Part shown: positions 44,850 to 54,108 of the stretch, piece by piece
Layout: the number at the start of each line of letters is the position of its first letter
Position numbering within the stretch: position 1 is the first letter of the stretch
Assembly (NCBI GenBank): GCA_947503555.1
Contig: CANNEE010000007.1
Location: forward strand, 124,001-188,000
Reading direction: 5' to 3'
Length of the DNA: 64,000 bases
From: an uncultured Shewanella sp.
GTDB lineage: Bacteria > Pseudomonadota > Gammaproteobacteria > Enterobacterales > Shewanellaceae
The notes under the pieces: generated by a model
Told to the model about the DNA's origin: nothing
Databases searched by the model: none
Seen by the model: the letters and a program-made list of their open reading frames with translations, nothing else
Program-made: the position numbers and the translations under genes

Positions 44850-44884
44850 TGTTTTTCTTTCCTATTTCTAAGCCTAGCTATTTG

Positions 44885-45571
44885 CTATTTAGTTTTTGGC
44901 CAATCTAAATTGGCAGGTGAGTGCCAAACTTGCAACTGTTTTTCCATTCCATCACACCTGAACTCAGTCCCCTGCTTCGGCGAGCATAAGTACTGATATT
45001 TGTCACCTAGATAGCTAAACTCCAACCCATAGGCATGTAAATAGCCTCTATCGATTGCATCGGCCTCACCTTTATCACCATAAAGAGGGTCCCCTAAAAT
45101 GGGCACGCCGATACTCGCTAGCGCGACTCTAAGCTGGTGAGTTTTTCCCGATAGCGGCTTAAGCAAGTAGGCCCTTACACCATCACCAATACTTTGAGAA
45201 AAAAACTGAGTTTTAGCGGGGTTCTCTGTGGTACGTAACAGCTTATACATGCTACGCCGAGATTTGGCCATATCACCGACTATCCAGCCCTGCTTCTTTT
45301 TGGGTTTGCCTTTCGCGAGAGCGAGATAATATTTCTGTACTCTGTGTTCGATAAACATCTGAGTAAACTCGCGAGCCGCTTCTACCGTTTTAGCCAACAA
45401 GAGTAAACCTGATGTCATGGTATCTAGCCTATGTACAGAAAACAGCTTGATACCTAAATCTTGCTCAAGCTGAGCCACAACCCCAGCTTGGCCATCTTGA
45501 CTATGAAAATGCACATGGGGAAATTTATTCACCACAATGAAATCGGCTTCATCGGCGATAATTTGATACAT
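44885..45571 (-). CDS. RluA-family pseudouridine synthase
   Basis: About 228 residues from ATG 45571 (GTG 45580 is also in frame). The catalytic Asp is in HRLDTMTSGLLLLAKT, and KTHQLRVALASIGVPILGDPLYG is the second family motif (quoted in part). There is no S4 domain. The compact single-domain form suggests a tRNA or rRNA target, not defined here. Confidence 0.9.
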   Translation of the reverse strand: MYQIIADEADFIVVNKFPHVHFHSQDGQAGVVAQLEQDLGIKLFSVHRLDTMTSGLLLLAKTVEAAREFTQMFIEHRVQKYYLALAKGKPKKKQGWIVGDMAKSRRSMYKLLRTTENPAKTQFFSQSIGDGVRAYLLKPLSGKTHQLRVALASIGVPILGDPLYGDKGEADAIDRGYLHAYGLEFSYLGDKYQYLCSPKQGTEFRCDGMEKQLQVWHSPANLDWPKTK

Positions 45572-45596
45572 GACAACCACTGATTCTATTTAGGAA

Positions 45597-46937
45597 CTAG
45601 CCGAAATTGATAGTGACCTGCAATCCCGGATTCAGGTTTGCCAGCTCAATACTGGCTTGATGGCGGGATAATATCGCTTTTACCATAGAGAGGCCAAGCC
45701 CTGTGCCCTTTAATTGACGACTTGGGTCTAACCTGACTAGCCGCTCAAAGACTTTCTCCTTGTATACTTCAGGAATTCCTGGGCCATTATCAGATATGGA
45801 AATAAGCTGACCTTGTTGAACAATACAAATGACAGCTCCCTTACCCGAATAGGTAATGGCATTGTCCACTAAGTTAAATAGTGCCTGAAACAGCAAATGC
45901 TTATCACCTATCACTTTATAATCTTCACCTAACTCTAACTTAAGCTCTTGCTGCTGCGCCTCGGCTAGCGCTTCGGCCATTTCAAGGAGATCGCCACAAA
46001 TCTGATGCAGGCTCACCTCTTCTCGATCAAGCTCTCTTTGCCCTCCTTCGATACGCGTTAATGACAACATAGCATCAAATGTCGCCAAACAATGATCTAG
46101 CTCCTCGGTTAACAGCGCACAAGCTTCTGGCACTTGCTCACAGGGCTTATGCTGAAGCTCTTCAAGGCCAATCCTAAGATGGGATAATGGTGTTCTTAAA
46201 TCATGGGCAATATTGTCAGTCACCCCTCGTACGGATGCGAGATTATTTTCTAGGGTATCCAGTACTCGGTTAAACTGCTGTGTCACCATATCCAACTCAT
46301 CCAAGCGTCCTTGAGCTGGAAAGCGTGTACCATAATCCCCCTGTTCAATTTTCCCTGCTAATTCTCGATAATGCTCAATGCGACTTAAAATGGCTTTAGA
46401 AAACAACAAGCCTAAAGTCAGGGTCAGGGAAATTGTCAGAGTAATTGCCGTGACGGCAGCACCAATGAAATCATCGAACAAGGTCAATAGATGATCGGTT
46501 CGAGTCGCGACCAATACGGGGCCCAAAGCTGTCATGGTCACTCCCCCTTTGAGCATATAGAGCTTGTGGGAGCCGCCAGCCAACACTGGAAAATCTCGAG
46601 TATTAGGTAACTTGGGCATGTCTTCAGGAATAAAGCTTAGCGCTCCAACAAAATGAGCCCCATTAAACCAGCTAACAAAGATCATTTGATTGTCAGCCGC
46701 TATCACATGTCGAGCAAAGCCTCGGCGGCTAAGCCGACTAGCAAGGTTTTGATAGCGTATGGTTTCCGCCTCTAAGTGTTGAGCCACCTGCTGCTCCTGC
46801 TCACTCACCAACTGACGATACATCACGCCTAAAAAGGCACTAACAATGACAGTGACCAGCAAGCAGAAAAACAGGGTAATTCTCAGTACACTACCGCTAA
46901 AGATCTGGCTCGGCTTAGCGAAGAAGATAACCCGCAC
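45597..46937 (-). CDS. Sensor histidine kinase (HAMP/HisKA/HATPase)
   Basis: 446 residues with GTG start inside the end of the response regulator gene (23-bp overlap). Two membrane helices (near 18-40 and 155-180) enclose a periplasmic sensor. HisKA has DNIAHDLRTPLSHLRIG. The ATPase domain has ISDNGPGIPEVY and GTGLGLSMVKAI. It is the partner of the OmpR-type regulator just upstream. The stimulus is unknown. Confidence 0.93.
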   Translation of the reverse strand: MRVIFFAKPSQIFSGSVLRITLFFCLLVTVIVSAFLGVMYRQLVSEQEQQVAQHLEAETIRYQNLASRLSRRGFARHVIAADNQMIFVSWFNGAHFVGALSFIPEDMPKLPNTRDFPVLAGGSHKLYMLKGGVTMTALGPVLVATRTDHLLTLFDDFIGAAVTAITLTISLTLTLGLLFSKAILSRIEHYRELAGKIEQGDYGTRFPAQGRLDELDMVTQQFNRVLDTLENNLASVRGVTDNIAHDLRTPLSHLRIGLEELQHKPCEQVPEACALLTEELDHCLATFDAMLSLTRIEGGQRELDREEVSLHQICGDLLEMAEALAEAQQQELKLELGEDYKVIGDKHLLFQALFNLVDNAITYSGKGAVICIVQQGQLISISDNGPGIPEVYKEKVFERLVRLDPSRQLKGTGLGLSMVKAILSRHQASIELANLNPGLQVTINFG

Positions 46938-47589
46938 CTCTTACAGTCTGAATCAACTCCTCATGGCCTAGCTCTTCAAACTTTCGCCTCAATTTAGCTA
47001 TATGAACTTCAATAACATTGGTTCTAGGATCAAAGTGATAATCCCATACAGCCTCAAATAACATGGCGCGGCTTATGACCTGTCCAGCATGCTCCATCAA
47101 AAACTTAAGCAGCTTAAACTCCTTGGGCTGTAACAGTACTTTCTCTCCTGCCACCGTCACTTCACGACTATAGAGATCGATTTGCAACACCCCCACACTC
47201 AGATGCGTTTTAACTGATTCGCTATTGTGCCTTTGCATCAGTTTCTCAGCCCTTAGTTGCAGCTCAGCAAAAGCAAAGGGCTTAGTCATGTAATCATCGC
47301 CGCCTGAACGCAAACCTTTGACCCGCTCATCGACATGGCTCAGCGCAGACAGAATCAAAACCGGAACTTCACTGCCGGATCGTCTTAACTCCTGCAGCAA
47401 GGTCAAACCATCCTTCTGAGGTAACATACGATCTAAGATAAGCAGATCGTGTTCACCACTTAAAGCTGCATCTAGGCCGCTGGCACCATCGGTTTTTGAC
47501 TCTATCCTGTGCCCCTTAGCTGCAAATCCAGTGGTGATATAATCAATACTTCTAGGATCATCTTCTACAAGCAATATATTCATCTTCAC
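46915..47589 (-). CDS. OmpR-family response regulator
   Basis: 224 residues. The receiver has MNILLVEDDPRS, Asp in LLILDRMLPQKDG and KPFAFAEL. The winged-helix domain ends with NVIEVHIAKLRRKFEELG. It is the cognate regulator of the overlapping kinase gene. An upstream hypothetical periplasmic protein lies 4 bp away in the same operon and is a candidate target or sensor. Confidence 0.93.
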   Translation of the reverse strand: MKMNILLVEDDPRSIDYITTGFAAKGHRIESKTDGASGLDAALSGEHDLLILDRMLPQKDGLTLLQELRRSGSEVPVLILSALSHVDERVKGLRSGGDDYMTKPFAFAELQLRAEKLMQRHNSESVKTHLSVGVLQIDLYSREVTVAGEKVLLQPKEFKLLKFLMEHAGQVISRAMLFEAVWDYHFDPRTNVIEVHIAKLRRKFEELGHEELIQTVRGAGYLLR

Positions 47590-47593
47590 CTTC

Positions 47594-48121
47594 CTAATGC
47601 CATTTAAGAATTGGCAAGGGCCTTTGGCTATTAAAGTTAAATGCCAGCACTGTCTCTCCCTGTGGATCGACCAATTCTAGCTGTAAATAATTCACCCCCA
47701 GATCGCTATCAACCTTGGCAGATTTGAGGTAAACAACCTGTGTGTTAACCAAACGTCTAAACACACCTGAAAAGCTCATTCGCTTTACTTTCATGAATAA
47801 AACGGCATTGAGTTTAGGAATATCTTCAGATGAGAGGGATAATTGGCTTTGTGCCACCAATTCCGCAGTATTGGCGTTAAAGACGAGTAAAGTTTTTACC
47901 TCTTGATAGGGCTCAACGACGGCTACATGGTAAAAGGGTTCATCGAGCTCCTCATCCATCTGGGTTTTAAACTCAATAATGGTACCTAGCCCTTTTTGCT
48001 CCACCTTTTGCATAATCGTTAAAGGTTGAGTCACGCTAGATTCGGATAAAACACTATAGAGATGGTTATCTGCGAAAATAGGAAAACTGATACATATGAG
48101 TAAAGGAAGTAATCGCCACAT
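47594..48121 (-). CDS. Hypothetical periplasmic protein in two-component operon
   Basis: 175 residues with signal peptide MWRLLPLLICISFPIFA. The rest is beta-rich with no recognised domain. Its position 4 bp before a response regulator and kinase is like that of PepSY-type accessory proteins, but no PepSY signature is clear. Function unknown. Confidence 0.7.
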   Translation of the reverse strand: MWRLLPLLICISFPIFADNHLYSVLSESSVTQPLTIMQKVEQKGLGTIIEFKTQMDEELDEPFYHVAVVEPYQEVKTLLVFNANTAELVAQSQLSLSSEDIPKLNAVLFMKVKRMSFSGVFRRLVNTQVVYLKSAKVDSDLGVNYLQLELVDPQGETVLAFNFNSQRPLPILKWH

Positions 48122-48272
48122 AAATACTCCCTCTTATTATGTCGATTCCAATGCTATAGCAACTATATGCCTTTAGATATCTATGTAAAATTAAACATAG
48201 TTCATACAAAACCCAAGCAAACGCCCATAGACGCATCTAGTCTAGGCTCAGCCTTACTTAGGTTAAACTAGG

Positions 48273-49382
48273 CTAGTTTTCAATAATGTGGATTTGATCT
48301 GACTTTAGGGCAACCGTCGTCTCAACTCCCTTAGCTAGCCCCAACTTCTGGGCAAGGTGCAGAGGCACCTCAGCATTTAGGTGTTGATCAACGCCTTGAA
48401 TGTTGGCAATTAAGCGTACTGACTCCCCCATTACCAACATAGACTCGATAGTGACATCTAACTTATTAAAACTGCGGCACAGACGGCCTTTAGCTATAGA
48501 GTTAAAGCGCACGCCTTGATTGGGAATCACCCAGCGAACCTTATCGCCCATTTGATATTGCTCGCCGTAATCACTGGCAATCAAATGTTCTCCTAATTTC
48601 AGCCAAGTAATATTGCGCTCCTCTTCTTGAGCAACCACCTCAGCATCGAAAATATTTCTTAAGCCCATCTGCCGTGCGACCGCTTCGTTTCTGGGTCTGG
48701 CTAATACCTCGTGGGGAACGCCTTGCTGCAAAAGCTTACCTTGACTAATAAGTATCATTCTATCGGCAAGTAGTAATGCCTCATTCAAATCATGGGTCAC
48801 CATAATCACAGGGATAGAAAGCTGCTCTTTCAGGCGTGCAAGCTCTAGATACAATCTCTCCCGCGTCTCTTTATCGACCGCAGAAAATGGCTCATCGAGT
48901 AACAACACTGAAGGCTCTCGTGCCAAGGCTCTTGCTAATGCCACTCTTTGCCTTTGACCACCCGACAATTGAGCTGGCAGATGATTGGGCAGGCCACCAT
49001 GTAAGTTCACTCGCTCAAGCCAATCTTTAGCTCTCGCCACCCTTTGAGCCTTAGGAATATGATCGAGCGCCGCAACAACATTTTCCAGCGCGTTAAGGTG
49101 AGGGAAAAGGCCAAAATGTTGGGGCACATAACCTATATGGCGCTGCTGCGGAGTTAGAGCCACGCCATCCTGATTATCAAACCAGGTTTGACAGCCGTAA
49201 CTCACCTTACCCACTTGTGGCTGACTCAAGCCTGCGATCATTCTCAGCAGTGTGGTTTTACCGCCACCTGAAGGGCCAACAACCGCTAGCACTTCCCCGG
49301 GCTGACAGCTAAATTCAGCCTCTAATGGAATAGGAACTGTTTGATGAATTTGACAATGGAGCTCAGCGACGTTTTGCGACAT
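48273..49382 (-). CDS. modC: Molybdate ABC transporter ATP-binding protein
   Basis: About 369 residues from ATG 49382, preceded by GGAGG. It has Walker A GPSGGGKTT, signature LSGGQRQR, Walker B LLLDEPFSAVD and a C-terminal TOBE/MOP domain that binds molybdate. It overlaps the end of modB by 20 bp. It is the last gene of the moa-mod string. Confidence 0.96.
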   Translation of the reverse strand: MSQNVAELHCQIHQTVPIPLEAEFSCQPGEVLAVVGPSGGGKTTLLRMIAGLSQPQVGKVSYGCQTWFDNQDGVALTPQQRHIGYVPQHFGLFPHLNALENVVAALDHIPKAQRVARAKDWLERVNLHGGLPNHLPAQLSGGQRQRVALARALAREPSVLLLDEPFSAVDKETRERLYLELARLKEQLSIPVIMVTHDLNEALLLADRMILISQGKLLQQGVPHEVLARPRNEAVARQMGLRNIFDAEVVAQEEERNITWLKLGEHLIASDYGEQYQMGDKVRWVIPNQGVRFNSIAKGRLCRSFNKLDVTIESMLVMGESVRLIANIQGVDQHLNAEVPLHLAQKLGLAKGVETTVALKSDQIHIIEN

Positions 49383-50043
49383 GCTTGCCTCCAATACGAC
49401 GAGACAAACTCGTGGTTAACGCAAGGGCACTGATTGCAAATAGCAGCAACACCAGTGACATGGTGCCGGCGGCATCAAAATCAAAGGCTTGCACACTGTC
49501 ATAGATAGAGATGGACAAGGTTTTAGTTTCACCTGCGATGTTGCCACCCATCATAAGTACGACACCAAACTCACCTAAAACATGGGAGAAACACAAAACT
49601 AGCGCGGTAAGTACCCCAGGCCAGATAAGCGGCAGTTCGATACGCCACAGGGCCGTTAACGGCTTCATGCCACAGCAGGCCGCAGCATCACGCACATCAT
49701 CATCTATCGCCTCAAAGGCTCTTTGAATAGGTTGAACGGCAAAGGGAATGTTAATTAGAACCGAGGCAACCACTAAGCCAGAGAAGTGGAACACTAGCTG
49801 TTGCCCAGTATACTCTTCGAGTAACTGGCCCAGCCAACTCTCACTACCCAGCCCCACCAGCAAGTAATAGCCGATAACCGTAGGTGGCAGTACCAAGGGC
49901 ACCATAATCAACGCTTCGACCCAAGATTTACCTTTGAACTGACGATAGGCCAGATAACGGCTACCCAGAATAGCCAGAGGAATTAACACTAGCACGGTAA
50001 TACTGCTTAATTTGACCGATAACCAGAGCGCTTGCCAATCCAA
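49363..50043 (-). CDS. modB: Molybdate ABC transporter permease
   Basis: 226 residues with five to six membrane helices and the ABC permease EAA loop (AACCGMKPLTALWRIELPLIWPG, in part). The start is TTG at 50043 with GAGGA eight bases upstream. It imports molybdate with ModA and ModC. Confidence 0.95.
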   Translation of the reverse strand: MDWQALWLSVKLSSITVLVLIPLAILGSRYLAYRQFKGKSWVEALIMVPLVLPPTVIGYYLLVGLGSESWLGQLLEEYTGQQLVFHFSGLVVASVLINIPFAVQPIQRAFEAIDDDVRDAAACCGMKPLTALWRIELPLIWPGVLTALVLCFSHVLGEFGVVLMMGGNIAGETKTLSISIYDSVQAFDFDAAGTMSLVLLLFAISALALTTSLSRRIGGKHVAKRR

Positions 50044-50069
50044 TTTGCTAATCCTCTTATGCAGGGCTT

Positions 50070-50882
50070 TTACTGAGCGGGTAAACCAAACCCATAGGAC
50101 TTTATCACACTGCGCGCAGCATCGGACTGAATATATTCATAAAAACGCTTAGCCGTATTCCCAGCCTTTGGCAATAGCGCCATTCGTTGATATAGGGGTT
50201 GATGAAGTTTGTCATCGAGGGGGATATAGCTGCCACGCTTTTGAAACTGCGGCGCCTTAGCTAACGATAGCGCGATTATGCCACCTTGAGTCGAACGGCT
50301 TAGGGCAAACTGCGCCGCCTGAGCCACATTTTCACCCTTAATCAATTTAGGCTTTAACTCACTCCATAAACCCAGAGCGGTGAGCAATTCTTGGGCTCTT
50401 TCACCATAGGGCGCATGATCTGGATTGGCAATCGCAAAACGTTTGATCTCACCTTGAGCAAGTAAAGCTTTGACCCCTTTTAGCTCAGGATCTAACTTGA
50501 GCTGGCTTCCCTTGGCAGCCACTAAAGCTAAACGGCCCACAGCATAACGTTTACCCTGATTATCGATGACACCTTGCTTTACCAACTGCTCAACATAGCG
50601 CTCATCGGCACTTAAAAACACCTCAAAAGGCGCGCCATTTTTTATCTGAGCGACGAAGTTTCCAGAAGAGCCGTAGGAGATTCTGACCTTTAATCCAGTA
50701 TCGCGAGTAAACTGACTCGCAATTTCATCAAGGGCAAATTTAAAGTTGGATGCTGAAGCGATAACAGGAATATCTGCTGCTTGGGTCATGAGTGAAATCC
50801 CAAACAACACTATGCCAACTGTGCCAAGCGCAATGCCCTTCATAGCCTTAGCACTAGCGATAATTCCTGTTCTCCAAGTCAT
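50070..50882 (-). CDS. modA: Molybdate-binding periplasmic protein
   Basis: About 270 residues with start ATG 50882, two bases after the moaE stop, and signal peptide to MTQAADI. The binding protein fold has IPVIASASNFKFALDEIA, YGSSGNFVAQIKNGAPFEVFLSAD and YGERAQELLT, the ModA hallmarks. It delivers molybdate to ModBC. Confidence 0.95.
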   Translation of the reverse strand: MTWRTGIIASAKAMKGIALGTVGIVLFGISLMTQAADIPVIASASNFKFALDEIASQFTRDTGLKVRISYGSSGNFVAQIKNGAPFEVFLSADERYVEQLVKQGVIDNQGKRYAVGRLALVAAKGSQLKLDPELKGVKALLAQGEIKRFAIANPDHAPYGERAQELLTALGLWSELKPKLIKGENVAQAAQFALSRSTQGGIIALSLAKAPQFQKRGSYIPLDDKLHQPLYQRMALLPKAGNTAKRFYEYIQSDAARSVIKSYGFGLPAQ

Positions 50883-50884
50883 TG

Positions 50885-51352
50885 CTACTTGCTCTCCCAC
50901 ATTTTGGCTGCTTGCTCATCACTGTCTCGAGCATCGACCCAGCTTTTACTCTCGCCGCTGCTCTCTAGCTTCCAAAATGGTGCCTTGGTCTTAAGAAAAT
51001 CGATAAGAAATTCACAACCAGCAAAAGCCGCCTTTCTGTGAGCACTGGTCACGCCGATAAAGACAATCTGCTCACCTAAGCCCATAGTGCCGACACGATG
51101 AATGATAGTGACCTTATTGAGTGGCCAACGAGATTTAGCCTCATCGGCAATTTGCTTAAGCACAGACTCAGTCATACCCGGATAATGTTCAAGGGTTAGA
51201 TCCGTGACTTCACTACCATCATTAAAGTCGCGCACTTTCCCCACAAAGGTGACAACCGCACCATCGCCATTATCATCGGCCAACAAGGCATATTCTTCAG
51301 GGACACTAAAATCTTCTAGCTGTACTCTGACACTTGGCTGGTTATCACTCAT
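50885..51352 (-). CDS. moaE: Molybdopterin synthase catalytic subunit
   Basis: 155 residues. DGAVVTFVGKVRDFNDG, IIHRVGTMGLGEQIVFIGV and AFWKLESS-type KAPFWKLESS near the C-terminus are typical. With MoaD it converts cPMP to molybdopterin. It is one base after moaD. Confidence 0.96.
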   Translation of the reverse strand: MSDNQPSVRVQLEDFSVPEEYALLADDNGDGAVVTFVGKVRDFNDGSEVTDLTLEHYPGMTESVLKQIADEAKSRWPLNKVTIIHRVGTMGLGEQIVFIGVTSAHRKAAFAGCEFLIDFLKTKAPFWKLESSGESKSWVDARDSDEQAAKMWESK

Positions 51353-51353
51353 A

Positions 51354-51605
51354 TCAGCCTCCAGTCACGGGTGGGAAAAAGGCCACTTCATCGCCATCTT
51401 GGATTTCAGTCTGCCAGTTACTAATGGTTTGGTTCACGGCCACGAGCAACTTATCCGATGCCATTACCTTGGCCCATTTGTCATCACTGGTCGCCAACTT
51501 AGCTCTAAGAGCTTCGGTAGAGGTCAACTCAGGGGAATACTCCACTTGCAGGCTACTGGTACCAAGCAGCTCACGAACCTGCGCAAAAAACAAAACATTA
51601 ATCAT
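51354..51605 (-). CDS. moaD: Molybdopterin synthase sulfur carrier subunit
   Basis: 83 residues from ATG 51605 (AAGG upstream), a beta-grasp protein. It ends in VAFFPPVTGG with the Gly-Gly that MoeB activates. A longer frame from 51641 adds a non-family leader. Confidence 0.95.
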   Translation of the reverse strand: MINVLFFAQVRELLGTSSLQVEYSPELTSTEALRAKLATSDDKWAKVMASDKLLVAVNQTISNWQTEIQDGDEVAFFPPVTGG

Positions 51606-51609
51606 AGTC

Positions 51610-52086
51610 TTATACCTTAAAGTGTCCTGACTTACCGCCACGCTTCTCTAACAAGCGAGTTTGTGAAATCACCATATCCTTCTGCACCGCCTTACACATA
51701 TCATATATGGTCAAAGCCGCTACTGACGCTGCCGTTAGCGCTTCCATCTCGACGCCAGTCTTACCCGCTAGCTTACATAGGCTAGTGATACGAACTCGGT
51801 TATGTTCAACTTGAGCCTCTAGCTCAACTTCCACTTTCGTCAGCATCAAAGGGTGACACAGTGGAATCAAATCAGAGGTTTTCTTCGCAGCCTGAATACC
51901 CGCAATACGCGCCGTTGCAAACACATCCCCTTTGTGATGACTACCACTCATGATCATCTCAAGGGTTGCTGGCGCCATCTCGATAAAAGCTTCCGCTCTC
52001 GCTTCACGCTCGGTAACCGACTTTTCAGTCACATCCACCATATGGGCATTGCCGTCGGCATTAATATGGGTAAATTCACTTGTCAT
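51610..52086 (-). CDS. moaC: Cyclic pyranopterin monophosphate synthase
   Basis: 158 residues from ATG 52086 with AAGGA upstream. Family motifs are [51 protein letters not shown] and GGKSG. It converts the MoaA product to cPMP. Confidence 0.96.
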   Translation of the reverse strand: MTSEFTHINADGNAHMVDVTEKSVTEREARAEAFIEMAPATLEMIMSGSHHKGDVFATARIAGIQAAKKTSDLIPLCHPLMLTKVEVELEAQVEHNRVRITSLCKLAGKTGVEMEALTAASVAALTIYDMCKAVQKDMVISQTRLLEKRGGKSGHFKV

Positions 52087-52097
52087 CAAATTAATCC

Positions 52098-52622
52098 TTA
52101 TTCTGCAGTCTGCTTGATATGCATAACAAAGTTACAAGGCCTATGGGTCGCATCTAACTGCTCTTTTAAAATCTTATTCCAGCCAGTTTTGCAGGCGCCA
52201 GTTGAGCCCGGAAGACAGAAGATAGCCGTCTTATTAGCCATGCCACCTAGCGCTCGCGATTGCACGGTTGAAGTGCCCAACTCGGTATAGGTAATCTGGC
52301 GAAATAGTTCACCAAAGCCTTCTATGCTTCTATCAAAAAGCGCGCTAACCGCATCTGGGGTATTGTCTCTTTCGGTAAAACCGGTTCCACCTGTGGTTAT
52401 CACCACTTGCACATCATTTGAGGCGATCCACTGAGAAATAATGGCGCGGATCTGATATTTATCATCTTTACTGATCTTACGGTCGACCAGCTTATGTCCC
52501 GCATCTTCTAATGCTTGTTGCAGGAAGTCACCTGAGGTGTCATTACTAAAGTCGCGAGTATCAGACAGAGTCAATACTGCAATATTTAAGGGTACAAAAC
52601 GGGTAGTATTACAGTGTCCCAT
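52098..52622 (-). CDS. moaB: Molybdenum cofactor biosynthesis protein MoaB/MogA type
   Basis: 174 residues with [37 protein letters not shown] and [15 protein letters not shown]. The MoaB/MogA group adenylates molybdopterin before metal insertion. Order matches E. coli moaABCDE. Confidence 0.94.
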   Translation of the reverse strand: MGHCNTTRFVPLNIAVLTLSDTRDFSNDTSGDFLQQALEDAGHKLVDRKISKDDKYQIRAIISQWIASNDVQVVITTGGTGFTERDNTPDAVSALFDRSIEGFGELFRQITYTELGTSTVQSRALGGMANKTAIFCLPGSTGACKTGWNKILKEQLDATHRPCNFVMHIKQTAE

Positions 52623-52707
52623 AATAGGTCTCTTATTGTTTGTATCTATTTGTTTGTATCTATAGAGAGTGACCAGCCCAGAAGTAAACTCTGGGCTTAA
52701 TCAAGAT

Positions 52708-53688
52708 CTAGCCGCCAATCGACGCAAGGTGCTGAGTCACCCCAGTAATACCTTGATGTAGATAATGGGTTTCTTTCTTCTGCACTAATTGCTCACGTAG
52801 GCGTTCGATTAATTCGGGACGTTGCTGCTCAGATTGCAGAAGATCCCTTAAATCGACGCCATTTTCGGTAAACAAACATAGATGCAGTTTACCTTTAGCT
52901 GATACGCGTAGACGATTACAGCTGGCACAGAAGTTTTTGGCATAGGGCATGATTAAACCTATGCGACCTTGATAGTCTGGATGACTGAAGTTTTGCGCAG
53001 GTCCATCACAAGCACTGGGCTTATCAAATTGCCAACCCTCTTGTTCAAGTTGGTTTTTGATATCCATGCCAGCGAGATGATGAGCCTGGAAATAGTCACG
53101 GCCTAGGCCTGTTTCCATCAACTCAATAAAGCGCAAATCGATTGGAGTGTGTTTAATCCAATGAAGAAATCTAGGTAAGTCTTTGTCGTTTAGGCCTTTA
53201 AGCAATACGGCGTTGATCTTGACGCGCTCAAAGCCCGCATCAAGGGCTGCATCGATACCTCGCATCACGCTATCAAATTTATTCTCACCGGTAATTTGAT
53301 AGAACATCTTAGGATCTAAGCTATCCATAGAGACGTTAATACGGCGCAATCCTGCGTCATACCACTCTTTCGCATGTTGCTCTAGACGATAACCATTCGT
53401 CGTTGTCGCTATGGTGCGGATCTTGTCGTTGTCCGCAGCAATACGAATGATATCGGTAAAGTCTTTTCTTAAGGTTGGCTCGCCGCCAGTAATACGCAGC
53501 TTCTCGGTGCCGACTTCAGAAAAAGCCGCCACAAGATTTTCAATCTCGTTAAGATTTAGAAACTTAGGCTTGCCATCTGGGCGATACCCATCTGGTAAAC
53601 AATAAGTGCATTTGAAGTTGCAGACGTCTGTTACTGACATCCGCAGGTAGTGAAACCTACGACCAAAGTTGTCTTGTAATTGAGACAT
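52708..53688 (-). CDS. moaA: GTP 3',8-cyclase MoaA (radical SAM)
   Basis: About 326 residues from ATG 53688, preceded by AAGG. The radical-SAM cluster is CNFKCTYC, and the second cluster is CASCNRLRVSAKGKLHLC with its cysteines. RITGGEPTLRKD binds SAM. The C-terminal GG of MoaA is at the end (LASIGG). It makes the first intermediate of Moco. A Moco-riboswitch-like leader lies upstream. Confidence 0.97.
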   Translation of the reverse strand: MSQLQDNFGRRFHYLRMSVTDVCNFKCTYCLPDGYRPDGKPKFLNLNEIENLVAAFSEVGTEKLRITGGEPTLRKDFTDIIRIAADNDKIRTIATTTNGYRLEQHAKEWYDAGLRRINVSMDSLDPKMFYQITGENKFDSVMRGIDAALDAGFERVKINAVLLKGLNDKDLPRFLHWIKHTPIDLRFIELMETGLGRDYFQAHHLAGMDIKNQLEQEGWQFDKPSACDGPAQNFSHPDYQGRIGLIMPYAKNFCASCNRLRVSAKGKLHLCLFTENGVDLRDLLQSEQQRPELIERLREQLVQKKETHYLHQGITGVTQHLASIGG

Positions 53689-53708
53689 GATCACCTTTCC
53701 AAGTAAGG

Positions 53709-53805
53709 GGAGGTGAGATCATTTCTTTTCTCACCCCGGTGGCGTTATTGCCACGGCTTAGCGTCCTTATCTGTTTTGACGTAGGACAAAAAGCTCGGAG
53801 AACCG
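53709..53805 (-). ncRNA. Moco riboswitch-like leader of moaA
   Basis: Reading the minus strand, GTCCTACGTC pairs in a stem ending AAGGAC, then GCTAAGCCGTGGC with AATAAC and GCCACCGGGG, then GGTGAG pairing with CTCACC. The AAGCCGTGGC...GCCAC segment is typical of the Moco RNA motif. A GATCTCACC stretch could pair with the moaA ribosome binding region GGTGATC. Identification is by eye. Confidence 0.7.
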
Positions 53806-53892
53806 TCAACAGCAATTATAAGCAGAATTTGAAAAAAATCCCTAGTAAAAATCAGGCTTTTCTTGGTGCAGATCAAAGTAGCGTGAACTTAA

Positions 53893-53908
53893 TGTGACAG
53901 ACATCACC
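53893..53908. promoter_or_regulatory. CRP-like site between moaA and etfD
   Basis: TGTGACAGACATCACC matches TGTGA-N6-TCACA at nine of ten positions. It is 90 bp upstream of the Moco leader and 200 bp upstream of the ETF-QO gene. CRP controls anaerobic genes in Shewanella, so control of the moa operon is possible. Confidence 0.5.
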
Positions 53909-54108
53909 GTCATTTAATCATCGAATTAGACCTATGTAGGTGTTCAAGACCTGTGCGACAGCACATTTTTACGGTAAAGTTGATCCAAACAATAAAACAC
54001 TCGTTTAGATTTGTTGCTATATCGATTGATGGCTTTTTACCCGAAAGCGATCAAATTGCTCAAAAATAAATAACTAACAAGAGTAACAAGAAGGAAAGAG
54101 GTGGTTTG

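Noticed and set aside
44644-44871. Plus-strand open frame of 75 residues
   Set aside because: It is antisense to the better supported Pmp3-type and DUF2986 genes.
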